A stretch of DNA of 64,000 nt from Peteryoungia rhizophila (GCF_004912145.1 NZ_STGT01000003.1:907449-971448); one strand, 5' to 3'. Positions 26,717 to 35,430 are shown, counted from the stretch's first letter. Translations and numbers: made by a program. The notes: a model not told the origin generated them from the letters alone.

Positions 26717-26766
26717 GACGCGGCAGGCGAAGCCGGCCACGTCTCAATACCCTTTCCGGACCTCGT

Positions 26767-27321
26767 TCAGGCGATGCGCCGCCAACTCGAGACCAGCCGG
26801 ATCAATTCCCGCGCTTCCGGCGGCGGGCGCTTCTCGACCCGCCGATAAAGGCTGCAATCCCGCGTGCGGGTCAAAAGGCCCATGTTGACCAGCTCTCGCC
26901 TGATCAGGACATGGTCGCCGAAGCCGTTATGGCGCATCAGCACAGCATTGACCGCCTTCTCAACCACATCCTCCCCAGCGGGCAGGAAGGACCAGAGCAC
27001 CCAGAGCGCCAGCTGCTGCTGGTGGAACTTGCCCGGCCAGCGGACGAGGATGTCCGTGCCGGCAAATCAGCGGGCGGTGAGCTCCACGCGACGGTAGTCG
27101 ACTGCGGGCTGGGTTTCGGCCGCAGGCGGATTGGCGAGACGCTCTTCCGCCGCGCGGCTCGCCTTGAAATGCTGGTAATTGCGGAAGCCGACGGCGCGGG
27201 TCAGCATGTTCAGAAGCTCGACATGGCCGGGCAGGTCCGTCCGCGCATCGAGTTCGCGCTTCAGGTTTTTCGCCAGCGCCGACAGATCGGGCGCCGCGTA
27301 GGCATGGGTTGTCCTCGACAT
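26767..27321 (-). pseudogene. DUF2087 gene interrupted by an in-frame TGA
   Basis: One frame on the minus strand runs from ATG 27321 (MSRTTHAYAAPDLSALAKNL) to the stop at 26767-26769, 185 codons, broken only by a TGA at 27067-27069 (codon 85). Before it are DYRRVELTAR and after it FAGTDILVRWPGKFHQQQLA, then GFGDHVLIRRELVNMGLLTR and DCSLYRRVEKRPPPEA, all conserved in DUF2087 proteins. His is expected at the TGA in relatives I recall (TARHFD). So this is a single-codon nonsense change, or a sequence error, in an otherwise intact gene. Confidence 0.8.
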
Positions 27322-27624
27322 CTCATTTCTCCTGGTCGTGCCCTGGCGCCCGAAAGCAGCCAACATGGCCGGTGGTCACCGACTTCCGACGGGGCACGGG
27401 AAAACGAGCTTCGTCGACAAGAGAAAGGCAGGTTTAGCTCCCCTCATCGGGGCGGTGACGCCTGGGTGGACTGCGGACCCTGGAAGCCCAGAGATAAGCG
27501 CCGAGGCCGGCTCCTGTCAATTCCGGCAGCGATCAGGAAAATTCATCGGTCCCATCAGCGCAACCGCCTTTTCCGGACGGCGGACTGAGGATAGCCTCCG
27601 GCGCAACAATCACGGGAGTTCCAC
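27322..27624. other. Intergenic region without a supported gene
   Basis: Between the divergent DUF2087 gene and the GST gene. It contains a small CCCC-TCATC-GGGG hairpin but no ORF, RNA or operator I can support. Confidence 0.4.
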
Positions 27625-28284
27625 ATGCTGAAAATCTACGGCGTCTACAAGTCGCGCGCGACGCGCATTCTCTGGCTGATGGAAGAGCTGGGCGCGCCCT
27701 TCGAACTGGTGCCGGTGCTGCAGGCCTACAAGCTCAAGGATCCGATGGCAGACGGCGTGCGGCTCAACACGCGCTCGCCGGAATTCCTCGCCATCAACCC
27801 GATGGGCAGCATTCCGACGATCGAGGATGACGGGCTGGTGCTGAACGAATCGCTCGCGCAGACGCTTTACGTGGCGAAGACATCAGGCGGACCGCTCGCG
27901 CCAAAGGATGCGGCGGAAGACGCGCTGATGCTGCAATGGACGCTGTTCGGTGCGACGTCGATCGAGACCGAGGCCCTGAAGATTGCGATGGCCAACAACG
28001 AGGGGCGGCTCGGCACCGAAGCCGGCCAGGCGGAAGCCAAGGCCGTCGCCCGCATCCTCGCCCGCCCCTTCGGCGTACTTGAGAAGCACTTTGCCGCCCA
28101 TGACTACGCCGTGGGCGAACGCTTCACCGTGGCCGATATCAACCTCGCCGAGATCGTGCGGTATGCGCAGGCTTACCAGCCGCTGTTCGACGCCCATCCG
28201 AAGACGGCGGCCTGGCTCGCCCGCGTCCAGGCCCGGCCGGGCTTCAAGGCAATGTGGGAGAAGCGGCTGGCAGAGGTGGAGTAG
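27625..28284 (+). CDS. Glutathione S-transferase family protein
   Basis: 219 residues: a thioredoxin-like N-terminus (MLKIYGVYKSRATRILWLME, with a Ser/Arg active-site region), FLAINPMGSIPTIEDDGLVL carrying the cis-Pro, NESLAQTLYVAK for glutathione gamma-glutamyl binding, and a helical C-domain with GERFTVADINLAEIVRYAQA. The substrate is unknown. GGGAGTTCCAC precedes the ATG. Confidence 0.9.
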   Translation: MLKIYGVYKSRATRILWLMEELGAPFELVPVLQAYKLKDPMADGVRLNTRSPEFLAINPMGSIPTIEDDGLVLNESLAQTLYVAKTSGGPLAPKDAAEDALMLQWTLFGATSIETEALKIAMANNEGRLGTEAGQAEAKAVARILARPFGVLEKHFAAHDYAVGERFTVADINLAEIVRYAQAYQPLFDAHPKTAAWLARVQARPGFKAMWEKRLAEVE

Positions 28285-28348
28285 GGGGCGACAGCTTCCT
28301 GACCGCTCAGCCGACAGTCTTCCTCGGTCGCCCGTCGCGCCTGCCCCC

Positions 28349-28705
28349 TCATCCGCAGCCGGGGACATCCTCCAGCCTATACCAGACCGGAATGCCGCGT
28401 TCGGTCGCGATGCGGACATCGTTGTCGGCACCCTTGGAAGCGCCGGGCAGGCGGAGGACGCCTTCGCAGAGTTGCAGTAACCGACCGGCGACCGGGTGGA
28501 AGATTTCCTCATAGAGTTCGTCGCCGACCGTCTTGCCGCCGGCCGCGTGCCAGATCGGCAACGCCACCCATTCGCCGATCATCGGCACATGGCCCGCCTT
28601 GAACAGGGCATGAGAGGGTGCTTCAAGCACCTTGAGGTTGGCGGCCATCTTTTCAGGGTCGTCTCCGGTACCCGAACGATAGGGACCGGCAATCAAAATC
28701 AGCAT
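28349..28705 (-). CDS. Small Rossmann-like protein, possible nucleoside-2-deoxyribosyltransferase/DUF4406 type
   Basis: 118 residues from the ATG at 28705 (AAGGAG upstream). It begins MLILIAGPYRSGTGDDPEKM, followed by NLKVLEAPSHALFKAGHVPM and ends in GASKGADNDVRIATERGIPV. The GPYRSG start, the HVP-type second strand and the GAS...D..A...G pattern resemble DUF4406 and nucleoside deoxyribosyltransferase-like proteins, but the substrate cannot be told. It is divergent from a DeoR-type regulator, a plausible regulatory partner. Confidence 0.6.
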   Translation of the reverse strand: MLILIAGPYRSGTGDDPEKMAANLKVLEAPSHALFKAGHVPMIGEWVALPIWHAAGGKTVGDELYEEIFHPVAGRLLQLCEGVLRLPGASKGADNDVRIATERGIPVWYRLEDVPGCG

Positions 28706-28826
28706 GTCATTCTCCTTGAATGTGTTCCGCCTCATGCGGGAACATGCCCACATCCGCACGATTCTTCTGGATTGTCGAATCTATTTCGTTATTATCAGGC
28801 AATATCGTGAACAATCGGGCAGAAAC

Positions 28827-29582
28827 ATGCTGACAGAACAGAGACGCCGGCAGATCCTTGATGTGCTGAAGCGCGACGGGCGGGCGGTGGCGGGCGAGCT
28901 TGCGCGGCTGTGGAATGTGTCGGAGGACACGATCCGCCGGGACATGCGCGACATGGCTTCGGCGGGGCTGCTGAAGCGCGTGCATGGCGGGGCGTTGCCG
29001 GTCGCGGCTCCGCTGCCCGAGCTTTCCGTACGGCGAAACCTTGGCACCGAGGAGAAGCGGCAGCTGGCAGCGGCAGCGGTGCGGCTGATCGAGCCCGGAC
29101 AGCTGGTGTTTTTCGACGGCGGCACGACGACGGCGGAGATCGTGCGGCAGATCCCCCGGGACATGGCGCTTACCGTCGTCACCCATGCGCCGACGATTGC
29201 TGCCGAACTGGAATCCCATGGCGCCGTAGAGGTGATCCTGATCGGTGGGCGAATCTACAAGCATTCGATGGTGGCTGTCGGGCCGACGGCACTTGCGGCG
29301 ATCGACAGGTTGCGACCGGATATATTCTTCCTCGGCGCCACGGCCGTCCATCCTATGGAAGGCTTGACTACCGGTGACTTCGAGGAGGCCGCGATCAAGC
29401 GGCGGATCCTGGAGCGAAGCCTTGCGACCTATTGCCCGGTGACGCTGGACAAGCTCGAATGTGTTTCCCCCTTTGGCATCGCCTCGATCTCCGAGCTGAC
29501 GGGACTGATCGTCGCCGCGGAGTCAGCCCCGGACCTGGCCGACGGATACAGGGCGGCCGGAGCAGCGCTGGTCCTGGCCTGA
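28827..29582 (+). CDS. DeoR/GlpR family transcriptional regulator
   Basis: 251 residues from the ATG at 28827 (MLTEQRRRQILDVLKRDGRA). The DeoR helix-turn-helix is classic (LWNVSEDTIRRDMRDMASAG, LLKRVHGGALP). The sugar-phosphate-sensing DeoRC domain follows (VFFDGGTTTAEIVRQIP, GGRIYKHSMVAVGPTA, FLGATAVHPMEGLTTGDFEE). Such proteins usually respond to phosphosugars. It is divergent from the small Rossmann-like gene; no transporter is adjacent, so its regulon is unknown. Confidence 0.9.
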   Translation: MLTEQRRRQILDVLKRDGRAVAGELARLWNVSEDTIRRDMRDMASAGLLKRVHGGALPVAAPLPELSVRRNLGTEEKRQLAAAAVRLIEPGQLVFFDGGTTTAEIVRQIPRDMALTVVTHAPTIAAELESHGAVEVILIGGRIYKHSMVAVGPTALAAIDRLRPDIFFLGATAVHPMEGLTTGDFEEAAIKRRILERSLATYCPVTLDKLECVSPFGIASISELTGLIVAAESAPDLADGYRAAGAALVLA

Positions 29583-29585
29583 ACT

Positions 29586-30923
29586 TCAGCTCGGGTCTGC
29601 TACCCGCGTAAACGGCCTGACCAACACCCAATAGCCGGTGTGGCGATGGACGAGCCATGTGACGACGGCGAGGCGGAGCAGCTGAACGAGGACCATGGCT
29701 GCGGCGGCGCCGATGATGCCGCACAGGGGAACGAGGAAGAGCATCAGCAGAACGCAGGCCGCGACGGATATGGAGACGATCAGCAGGCTGAGTCGATAGC
29801 GCCCCTGGACGACGAGCAGTTCGGCCGCCTGGCCGGTCGCGCCACGGATGACATAGGCGAGGCCGAGCAATGCGAGGCAGGGATAGGCCGCGAGGAAGGC
29901 CGGGCCGAAGAGGGCGAGCAAGGGATAGCCGGCGACCAGGGTGAGCGCGACGGAGGGAATGGTCAGCCAGAAGGTGGCATTGGTGGAGCGAGTGATGCGG
30001 GCCTGGAGCCCTGCCCGGTCGGCCGAGGCCAGCGACAGCGAAAAGCCACGCGCAGCGACCAGCATGAAGCCGTATTGCACGAAGGCGGCTAGCGACAGTG
30101 AACGCTGGGCGGCGAAGTAGAGGGAGGCCTCATCCGGCGAGACCAGAAAGCCGAGGATCAGGACATCGATCCAGACGAAAAGCTCTTCCGCCGTCATGGC
30201 CGGCATCATAAGCACGGAGGCGAGCAGCCAGAAGCGGCGGCGCTCGCGGCTGGTCGTCGGGCGCGGTCCCTTCGGGAGCCGGGCACGCAGGAGAAGCGCC
30301 TGAGCGATCAGGACGGCGATGGAGGCGAGCACCACGATGGAGAGCACCGTCACGGCATCGAGGGGCACCCCCCCTGTCCGGGCAAGGCCGACGCCAAGCA
30401 TGATCAGCACCGGCCGGAGAATGTAGCCAGGGATGGTGGAGAGCGCATACCAGCCGAACCCTCTGCAGACGCCGGTCAGGTAGGATTCGAGCGACAGGAT
30501 CGGAAAGCCGAGGGCCAGCACACCGAGCGGCAGCAGGAAGGCCGGATCGACGAGGCCGGGCAGCACGGTGAGGAAAACGAGTGCTGCGGCCGCGAGCAGG
30601 CCGGAACCCGTGATAACGGTGCGGAAGCCGGTGGCGAGGTAACCGGCGAGATGGGCGTGTTTCTCGCGGCGTCCATAACGCGGAATGAAGCGGGCGGCGG
30701 AATCGTAAAAGCCGAGCACGCCGACCTGGCCGACGACGCTGGTCCAGGTCCAGAGGATGACATAGATGCCATAATCCTCGAGCGCCATGAGGCGGGCGAG
30801 CAGGATCTGCAGTCCGAGCCCGACAAAGGCGGCGGCGATGCGCACGGAAATGCTCACCAGCGCACCGCGCAGGCCGGGATCGCCGACGAGATCGCGGGCT
30901 CTCAGCCGAAGTCGTGTGATCAT
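29586..30923 (-). CDS. Polysaccharide flippase-like membrane protein (Wzx/MOP type)
   Basis: 445 residues from the ATG at 30923 with about 12 hydrophobic helices. Family-typical features are the N-terminal SISVRIAAAFVGLGLQILLA, then ARLMALEDYGIYVILWTWTS and FYDSAARFIPRYGRREKHAH, as in oligosaccharide flippases of the MOP superfamily, which move lipid-linked sugars across the inner membrane. It overlaps the upstream acyltransferase gene by ATGA, so the two form an operon, probably for surface polysaccharide assembly. Confidence 0.85.
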   Translation of the reverse strand: MITRLRLRARDLVGDPGLRGALVSISVRIAAAFVGLGLQILLARLMALEDYGIYVILWTWTSVVGQVGVLGFYDSAARFIPRYGRREKHAHLAGYLATGFRTVITGSGLLAAAALVFLTVLPGLVDPAFLLPLGVLALGFPILSLESYLTGVCRGFGWYALSTIPGYILRPVLIMLGVGLARTGGVPLDAVTVLSIVVLASIAVLIAQALLLRARLPKGPRPTTSRERRRFWLLASVLMMPAMTAEELFVWIDVLILGFLVSPDEASLYFAAQRSLSLAAFVQYGFMLVAARGFSLSLASADRAGLQARITRSTNATFWLTIPSVALTLVAGYPLLALFGPAFLAAYPCLALLGLAYVIRGATGQAAELLVVQGRYRLSLLIVSISVAACVLLMLFLVPLCGIIGAAAAMVLVQLLRLAVVTWLVHRHTGYWVLVRPFTRVADPS

Positions 30924-32215
30924 GGAATGCAGCACAGCACGAGGCTCATGCTGCCGCCATTGCGCCCCACAAAGCGGTGCAGCGCATCGACCACGCCCCG
31001 GACGCGGGTTCGCCAGGCCGGGCCGATGCCGTCGTATAACGCCCGCAGGCGCGGGCGAAGACCCGCCATCCAATGGCGGCAATAGAGCTGGCCGAGGCTG
31101 GTGAAGGGCACGTAACAGGCGATAAGCGGCTCGGCAGTGTTGGTCCAGCTCGATTTGTAAGTTGAGGGATCGTTGAGGAAATCGAAGCGGCGGATGCCGG
31201 TCTCGATCGCCCATCGCTGGGCGTTTTCCATCTGCACCTTGCCGGGCGAGAATTTCTGGTAGGCGAGATCGATGGCGCCGAGGAAGCAGTAATAATCCTG
31301 CCGGAAGCGCATGCCGAGTTCCATGGCGATCGGCACACCATCGAGTGTCAGGGCATGCAGGAAGACGCCGTCCTCGTCCCCGCAGGGCATGCTGCCGAGA
31401 TCGCGCAGGAAGGCGGCGAAGCGCGGATCGAAGAGGTCGCGGCCGAGGCGGCCGGTGCCCTTCAGCCAGTCCTGCTTCATGGCGATGCAGTGGTCGATAT
31501 GCTCGGCATAACCCCGGCTGCCGGCCGGATAGACGTGGTAGTCGAGGGCCCCCAGCTTTTCCAGCCGGTTGCGGCGGCTATTGCGCTGCAGACGCTGCTT
31601 CTTCGGCAGGGCGCGGTGGTGGCTTTCCCAGTCCGCGATGCCGGCGAGGTCGAGGATTGCGGATTGCTGCATCCCGTCAGGACTGGAGCCCTGGCCTTTC
31701 AGGATGCTGGCCAGCAGCGCGGATTGCGGCACATGGTCGAGGCAGATGGCGTCGCAGCCGCCATGCTTGCGGATTTCGTCAAAGACCAGCTGGCCGAGCG
31801 CGGCATCGAAGCGGGCGGGATCATGGAGCAGCGTCGCATACTGGTTCATCGGAGCCGTCAAGGGCACCAGAACGGTGATGGCGGGTCTGACCCGGCGCGT
31901 CATCAGTGGCCAGATCATCAGACATTCGGCACCGTCCCAGAGGACATAGACACTCGGGCAGACCCGATCGTCGGACTCGCCCTCGAGAAAGGCGCGGCAC
32001 CAGTTCAGGCACCAGTCGAAACTCTGGAAATAGGCGAAGGGCTCGGGACACCGCGTCTCCAGCGCCTGCCAGGCCTTCTTCAAGGCATGGAGTTCCTCCA
32101 GGGTTTCACAGGATTCGAGTTCGAGCACGCGTCCGTTCCACTCGACGGGCACGGCCGAGGAACGGAGGGCGGTTTCGCCGGGGATCCGGTACTGGCTTCT
32201 CATCGAAGCATCCAT
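30920..32215 (-). CDS. CelD/BcsL-type GNAT acyltransferase
   Basis: 431 residues of the GNAT_acetyltransf_6 (CelD/BcsL, PF13480) family: LKKAWQALETRCPEPFAYFQ with FDWCLNWCRAF, HHRALPKKQRLQRNSRRNRL, and ALTLDGVPIAMELGMRFRQD followed by YYCFLGAIDLAYQKFSPGKV and DFLNDPSTYKSSWTN. Related proteins acylate cellulose or other exopolysaccharides. It overlaps the downstream flippase gene by four bases, supporting a joint role in a surface polymer. No glycosyltransferase is nearby, so the polymer is unknown. Confidence 0.82.
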   Translation of the reverse strand: MDASMRSQYRIPGETALRSSAVPVEWNGRVLELESCETLEELHALKKAWQALETRCPEPFAYFQSFDWCLNWCRAFLEGESDDRVCPSVYVLWDGAECLMIWPLMTRRVRPAITVLVPLTAPMNQYATLLHDPARFDAALGQLVFDEIRKHGGCDAICLDHVPQSALLASILKGQGSSPDGMQQSAILDLAGIADWESHHRALPKKQRLQRNSRRNRLEKLGALDYHVYPAGSRGYAEHIDHCIAMKQDWLKGTGRLGRDLFDPRFAAFLRDLGSMPCGDEDGVFLHALTLDGVPIAMELGMRFRQDYYCFLGAIDLAYQKFSPGKVQMENAQRWAIETGIRRFDFLNDPSTYKSSWTNTAEPLIACYVPFTSLGQLYCRHWMAGLRPRLRALYDGIGPAWRTRVRGVVDALHRFVGRNGGSMSLVLCCIP

Positions 32216-32337
32216 GGAAATCGGCCTTGTCGGTTGCGCGCGATCGGTCGTGACACAAGTCTAACCCGAGAAGAGTTAAACCTCCCTTGAGGCAGGGAGA
32301 ATGTCGTGCAACCAGCTGCAAACCAGCATTCTCGTGC

Positions 32338-33345
32338 TCAGGCCAGCAGCACGTCCGTCACCCTGACCGTGCCGACGGGCAGCCCGTTCCAGTTGGACAT
32401 GCCGTGGCGGGACATTGAGAGAAGTGCGGCCTTTTCTGCGCTTCCGGCATCGAAATGGCGGGCGAGAAGTGCTGCGATCATGGCTTCGGCCGCACGGGTG
32501 GCGCCATCCTCGGCCTTGACGGCAAAGGAGAGGCCCTTGTCCGGCAGGAGCGCGCAGAAGACACCTTCGGCGCCGGTCTTGGCGAAGATTTTTCCGGGTG
32601 CCACCTGCATCAGCTTCGTGCAGAAGCGTTTCGTGCCGGCAACATAGAAGGGTTCGGCCATGCAGGCGGTGATCAGCCGGCGGGCGGCGGCGGCGCGGAT
32701 GGGCTCGAGCCCCTTGCCCGTCGCGAGCTTCCCGAAACCGCGCGCGAGCCCGACGAGCGGCACGGCATAGGTCGGGATGGAACATCCATCAGTGCCGCAA
32801 TTGTCTCTGGAGAGCACAGCGCCGGTGAGATCAGCCATGATGGCGCGGATCGCCTGCTGCAGCGGGTGATCGAAGCCGGCATAGCCGCGCGGATCTTCGC
32901 CGGTGTGGCAACAGGTGCAGACGAAGCCTGAATGTTTGCCCGAACAGTTGTTGTGAAGGGCCGTCGGCTTGTCCAGCGTGCGGGCTTGGTCAATCAGCAC
33001 GGCCTGGTGTGACGACCAGTGGGCGCCGCATTCGAGCACGCTCTCGTCCCGGCCGGCCGCTTTCAGCATGGCGGCCGCGGTTGCCACATGCTCCGGTTCG
33101 CCCGAATGGGAGGCGCAGGCGAGTGCCAATTCGCGATTACCGAAGCCATAGGCGTCTGCCGCACCGCTTTCGACCAGCGGCAAAGCCTGCATGGCCTTGC
33201 AAGCCGAGCGCGGGAAGACGCCGGAATCGACATCACCGGCGGAAAAGACGGTTTTGCCCTCGGCATCGACCACGATCGCCATACCGCAATGGCGGCTCTC
33301 GACGAGTTGACCGCGCGTGACCTCGACCGTGATCGGATTTTCCAT
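32338..33345 (-). CDS. L-asparaginase, Rhizobium etli type (PF06089)
   Basis: 335 residues from the ATG at 33345, preceded by GAGG. It belongs to the asparaginase II (PF06089) family typified by the inducible R. etli enzyme. The residues reported for that enzyme are present: FPRSACKAMQ (Ser47/Lys50 here), LACASHSGEP (Ser79), NNCSGKHSGF (Cys and Lys) and SRDNCGTDGCSIP (zinc-binding Cys). It hydrolyses asparagine to aspartate and ammonia in the cytoplasm. It is divergent from a DUF3750 gene, with ATGCTT-gtta-AAGCAT between them. Confidence 0.92.
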   Translation of the reverse strand: MENPITVEVTRGQLVESRHCGMAIVVDAEGKTVFSAGDVDSGVFPRSACKAMQALPLVESGAADAYGFGNRELALACASHSGEPEHVATAAAMLKAAGRDESVLECGAHWSSHQAVLIDQARTLDKPTALHNNCSGKHSGFVCTCCHTGEDPRGYAGFDHPLQQAIRAIMADLTGAVLSRDNCGTDGCSIPTYAVPLVGLARGFGKLATGKGLEPIRAAAARRLITACMAEPFYVAGTKRFCTKLMQVAPGKIFAKTGAEGVFCALLPDKGLSFAVKAEDGATRAAEAMIAALLARHFDAGSAEKAALLSMSRHGMSNWNGLPVGTVRVTDVLLA

Positions 33346-33417
33346 GCTGAGCCTCAAAATGCCAATATTGTCTGATGCTTGTTAAAGCATGCATCTCCAT
33401 CCTGTTCGAGGTCAGAA

Positions 33418-34152
33418 TTGAAGTTTCTGCTGCGCATCGTCTCCGTCATCCTGCTCGTCTTCGTGCTTCCGACCCTGGTTTCCGCCGGGCTCTGGGCGAC
33501 GCGGGACCATCCCGACGGCTGGAGTTCGGCGAAATGGGGTTCGTCGGGGCTGCTGCCTTCGGCTGAGGAGAGCCCCGAGGCGGCGATCTACATATTCTCG
33601 GCGATGACCGGCGGCTTGAAGGGCGCGATTGCCAGCCATGCCTGGATCGTCACCAAGAACGAGAACGGCGACTATCAGCGCTATGACAAGGTGGGCTGGG
33701 GCTCGCCCATCCGCCGCAATCACCGGGCACCCGATGCCTTCTGGTATTCCAACCCGCCGCGGCTCGTCGCGGAGGTGAAGGGCGAAGAGGCCAAGCGGCT
33801 GATCCCGATGGTGGAAGCGGCGATCGCCGGCTATGCCTATGGTCAGCCGGGCGGTTACCGGATCTATCCGGGGCCGAATTCCAACACCTTCGTCGCGCAT
33901 GTGCTGCGCGAAGTGCCGGAACTGGGCGCTGTGCTGCCGGCCGATGCCGTCGGCCGCGACTATCTCGCCGGCGGGGCCTTCTACCATCTCGACAAGGATG
34001 GACGGGACCTGCATTTGAGCCTCGGTGGCTTTGCCGGGCTGTCTGTGGGCGTGCGCAGCGGGCTGGAGGTGAATTTCCTCGGCCTGGTGGCCGGCGTGGA
34101 TCTCGCACGGCCGGGCATCAAGGTGCCGGGCTTCGGCACGATCGGGCTTTGA
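33418..34152 (+). CDS. DUF3750 family protein
   Basis: 244 residues if the TTG at 33418 is used; GAGG sits at suitable spacing and the protein then begins with a signal anchor (KFLLRIVSVILLVFVLPTLV). Motifs include IYIFSAMTGGLKGAIASHAW with VTKNENGDYQRYDKVGWG, then YGQPGGYRIYPGPNSNTFVA. The His early and the NSNTF segment later recall circularly permuted papain-like folds, but this is inference; the family function is unknown. An upstream TTG at 33379 is an alternative start. Confidence 0.75.
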   Translation: MKFLLRIVSVILLVFVLPTLVSAGLWATRDHPDGWSSAKWGSSGLLPSAEESPEAAIYIFSAMTGGLKGAIASHAWIVTKNENGDYQRYDKVGWGSPIRRNHRAPDAFWYSNPPRLVAEVKGEEAKRLIPMVEAAIAGYAYGQPGGYRIYPGPNSNTFVAHVLREVPELGAVLPADAVGRDYLAGGAFYHLDKDGRDLHLSLGGFAGLSVGVRSGLEVNFLGLVAGVDLARPGIKVPGFGTIGL

Positions 34153-34188
34153 GCGCCCTGCCCTCGAAACAAATCCCATGAATCAAAA

Positions 34189-34210
34189 GAGCCACCCGCG
34201 AGGGTGGCTC
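34189..34210 (-). terminator. Terminator of the 34.3-kb small-ORF unit
   Basis: GAGCCACCC (34189-34197) and GGGTGGCTC (34202-34210) form a perfect 9-bp stem with a 4-base loop. On the minus strand it is followed by TTTTGATT. It can also stop transcription from DUF3750 on the plus strand. Confidence 0.8.
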
Positions 34211-34238
34211 CCATGAGTTTAGTCCTTTGTCTGGACCC

Positions 34239-34255
34239 GGACGGGGAAACCGTCC
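34239..34255. other. Small hairpin in the small-ORF transcript
   Basis: GGACGG (34239-34244) and CCGTCC (34250-34255) flank a 5-base loop, between the small ORF stop and its terminator. Confidence 0.4.
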
Positions 34256-34269
34256 GAAGGAAGGCTGGA

Positions 34270-34344
34270 TCAGGCCGAGGGCTGCCCCGTCAAAACCACA
34301 CCCTTACCAAAGTCACACACGCAGACCGAAATCTCATTAGACAT
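34270..34344 (-). CDS. Candidate 24-residue small protein
   Basis: On the minus strand an ATG at 34344 opens MSNEISVCVCDFGKGVVLTG and four more residues before TGA at 34270-34272. The Shine-Dalgarno is strong (GGAAGGTGATCC directly before the ATG). A promoter-like pair lies 39 bases upstream and an intrinsic terminator 59 bases downstream, so a complete short transcription unit exists. The CVC motif is notable. I know no family; the peptide could be a regulator, toxin or precursor. Confidence 0.5.
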   Translation of the reverse strand: MSNEISVCVCDFGKGVVLTGQPSA

Positions 34345-34382
34345 TGGATCACCTTCCTTTCGTTACGTTGCCGATGATCAGA

Positions 34383-34411
34383 AGGTAGGACTGAAAGCGG
34401 CATTCGACAAG
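34383..34411 (-). promoter_or_regulatory. Promoter of the small-ORF unit
   Basis: Minus-strand CTTGTC (34411-34406), exactly 17 bases, then CTACCT (34388-34383), close to the rhizobial consensus CTTGAC-N17-CTATAT. The predicted leader is about 30 bases and ends in the strong ribosome site. Confidence 0.5.
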
Positions 34412-34686
34412 GCACATTGTGTAACGTTTCGTCGGGATATTTGAGTTGCACCGCAACAAGATCCGGCTAACATTCGCACCTGCCCGCGCTGCTTCGCGCC
34501 TTCGGCATTTCCCCCGACGTCAATTCGATCTTTCAGATGTCAGCCGAGATTGCCATCGGCCGGTGCACCTCAACGACTTGGTGCAAGCAAGCGGAACGGC
34601 ATTCGCACTGACCGCTTTCCAGCAATCATGGTTGACCGCCCAGCCTTCGACGGTGAAACTCCCCCTTGTAATGGGAGGAGAATACC
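34412..34686. other. Intergenic region without a supported gene
   Basis: Leader side of the 34687 gene. No ORF with family support or clear operator was seen. Confidence 0.35.
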
Positions 34687-34992
34687 ATGGACGAATCCAT
34701 CCGCTGGCGAAACATGCGCACGGCGCCGCGGGACGGCAGCCGCATTCTGGTGACCATCCGCGCATCGGAACAGGGGCCCGGCGCCGTCGATCTGGTCTAC
34801 TGGTCGAACGGCGACCGCTTCGGCAGTGACGGCTGGCGGTCGTCGGATTCGACGCCTGGGCTGATTGTCGCCTATGCGGAACCGGAGCTGAAATGCTGGA
34901 TGCCGCTGCCGGGGGTCAACATGGATGCGATGCTACGGCCACCAGCCTGGGAAGGCGAGGACGAGAAGGAGCTGGATGGATCGGGGATCTGA
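34687..34992 (+). CDS. Conserved-looking small hypothetical protein
   Basis: 101 residues with a strong ribosome site (GGGAGGAGAATACC). It starts MDESIRWRNMRTAPRDGSRI and includes LVTIRASEQGPGAVDLVYWS and CWMPLPGV. The R-x-x-x-TAPRDGxxIL opening followed by Y/W-rich strands recalls phage-derived small DUF551-like proteins, but the match is only partial. There is no signal peptide, and function is unknown. Confidence 0.65.
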   Translation: MDESIRWRNMRTAPRDGSRILVTIRASEQGPGAVDLVYWSNGDRFGSDGWRSSDSTPGLIVAYAEPELKCWMPLPGVNMDAMLRPPAWEGEDEKELDGSGI

Positions 34993-35055
34993 CGGGCTAC
35001 AGGTTGCAGCTAAGCCATAAGACTACCACCGCACACGCACAATTTTGGAGACCAC

Positions 35056-35430
35056 ATGTTCACGCATATCATGATCGGCAGCAACGACCTTGAACGGTCG
35101 AAACGCTTCTATGACGCCACCTTCGTTGCGCTTGGGGGACAAGCTGGCGAGACGGATGCGCGCGGCAGGCTGATCTATGTCCATAATGGCGGACGACTTA
35201 TGATCACCGCCCCGATCGACGGTGCTCCTGCAACCGCGGCGAACGGAGGTACGATCGGGATCCTCGCAGAAAGCCCGGAGCAGGTTCAAGCCTGGCATGA
35301 CGAAGGGGTGGCGTATGGCGGCACGTCGATCGAAACCCCGCCCTCTGGACGTCCGAATGGGCAGTTTGTTGCCTACATGCGGGACCCGGACGGAAACAAG
35401 CTGACCGTGCGGTTCCTGCCGAAGGCATGA
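35056..35430 (+). CDS. VOC family protein (glyoxalase/bleomycin-resistance-like)
   Basis: 124 residues, one VOC module pair: FTHIMIGSNDLERSKRFYDA with the metal-ligand His at residue 4, GRLIYVHNGGRLMITAPIDG, and FVAYMRDPDGNKLTVRF with the usual C-terminal D-P-D-G-N. Such proteins bind a metal and a small substrate, which cannot be identified here. GGAG precedes the ATG. It faces the proteasome-like gene convergently. Confidence 0.88.
   Translation: MFTHIMIGSNDLERSKRFYDATFVALGGQAGETDARGRLIYVHNGGRLMITAPIDGAPATAANGGTIGILAESPEQVQAWHDEGVAYGGTSIETPPSGRPNGQFVAYMRDPDGNKLTVRFLPKA

Noticed and set aside
24890..26740. A 616-codon frame antisense to the GAF-GGDEF-EAL gene
   Set aside because: It mirrors the codon structure of a strongly supported gene; it lacks a ribosome site and any domain. 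Long antisense frames are common in GC-rich DNA.
27067..27069. TGA as selenocysteine
   Set aside because: The expected residue in relatives is His, there is no evident downstream SECIS element, and DUF2087 is not a redox family.
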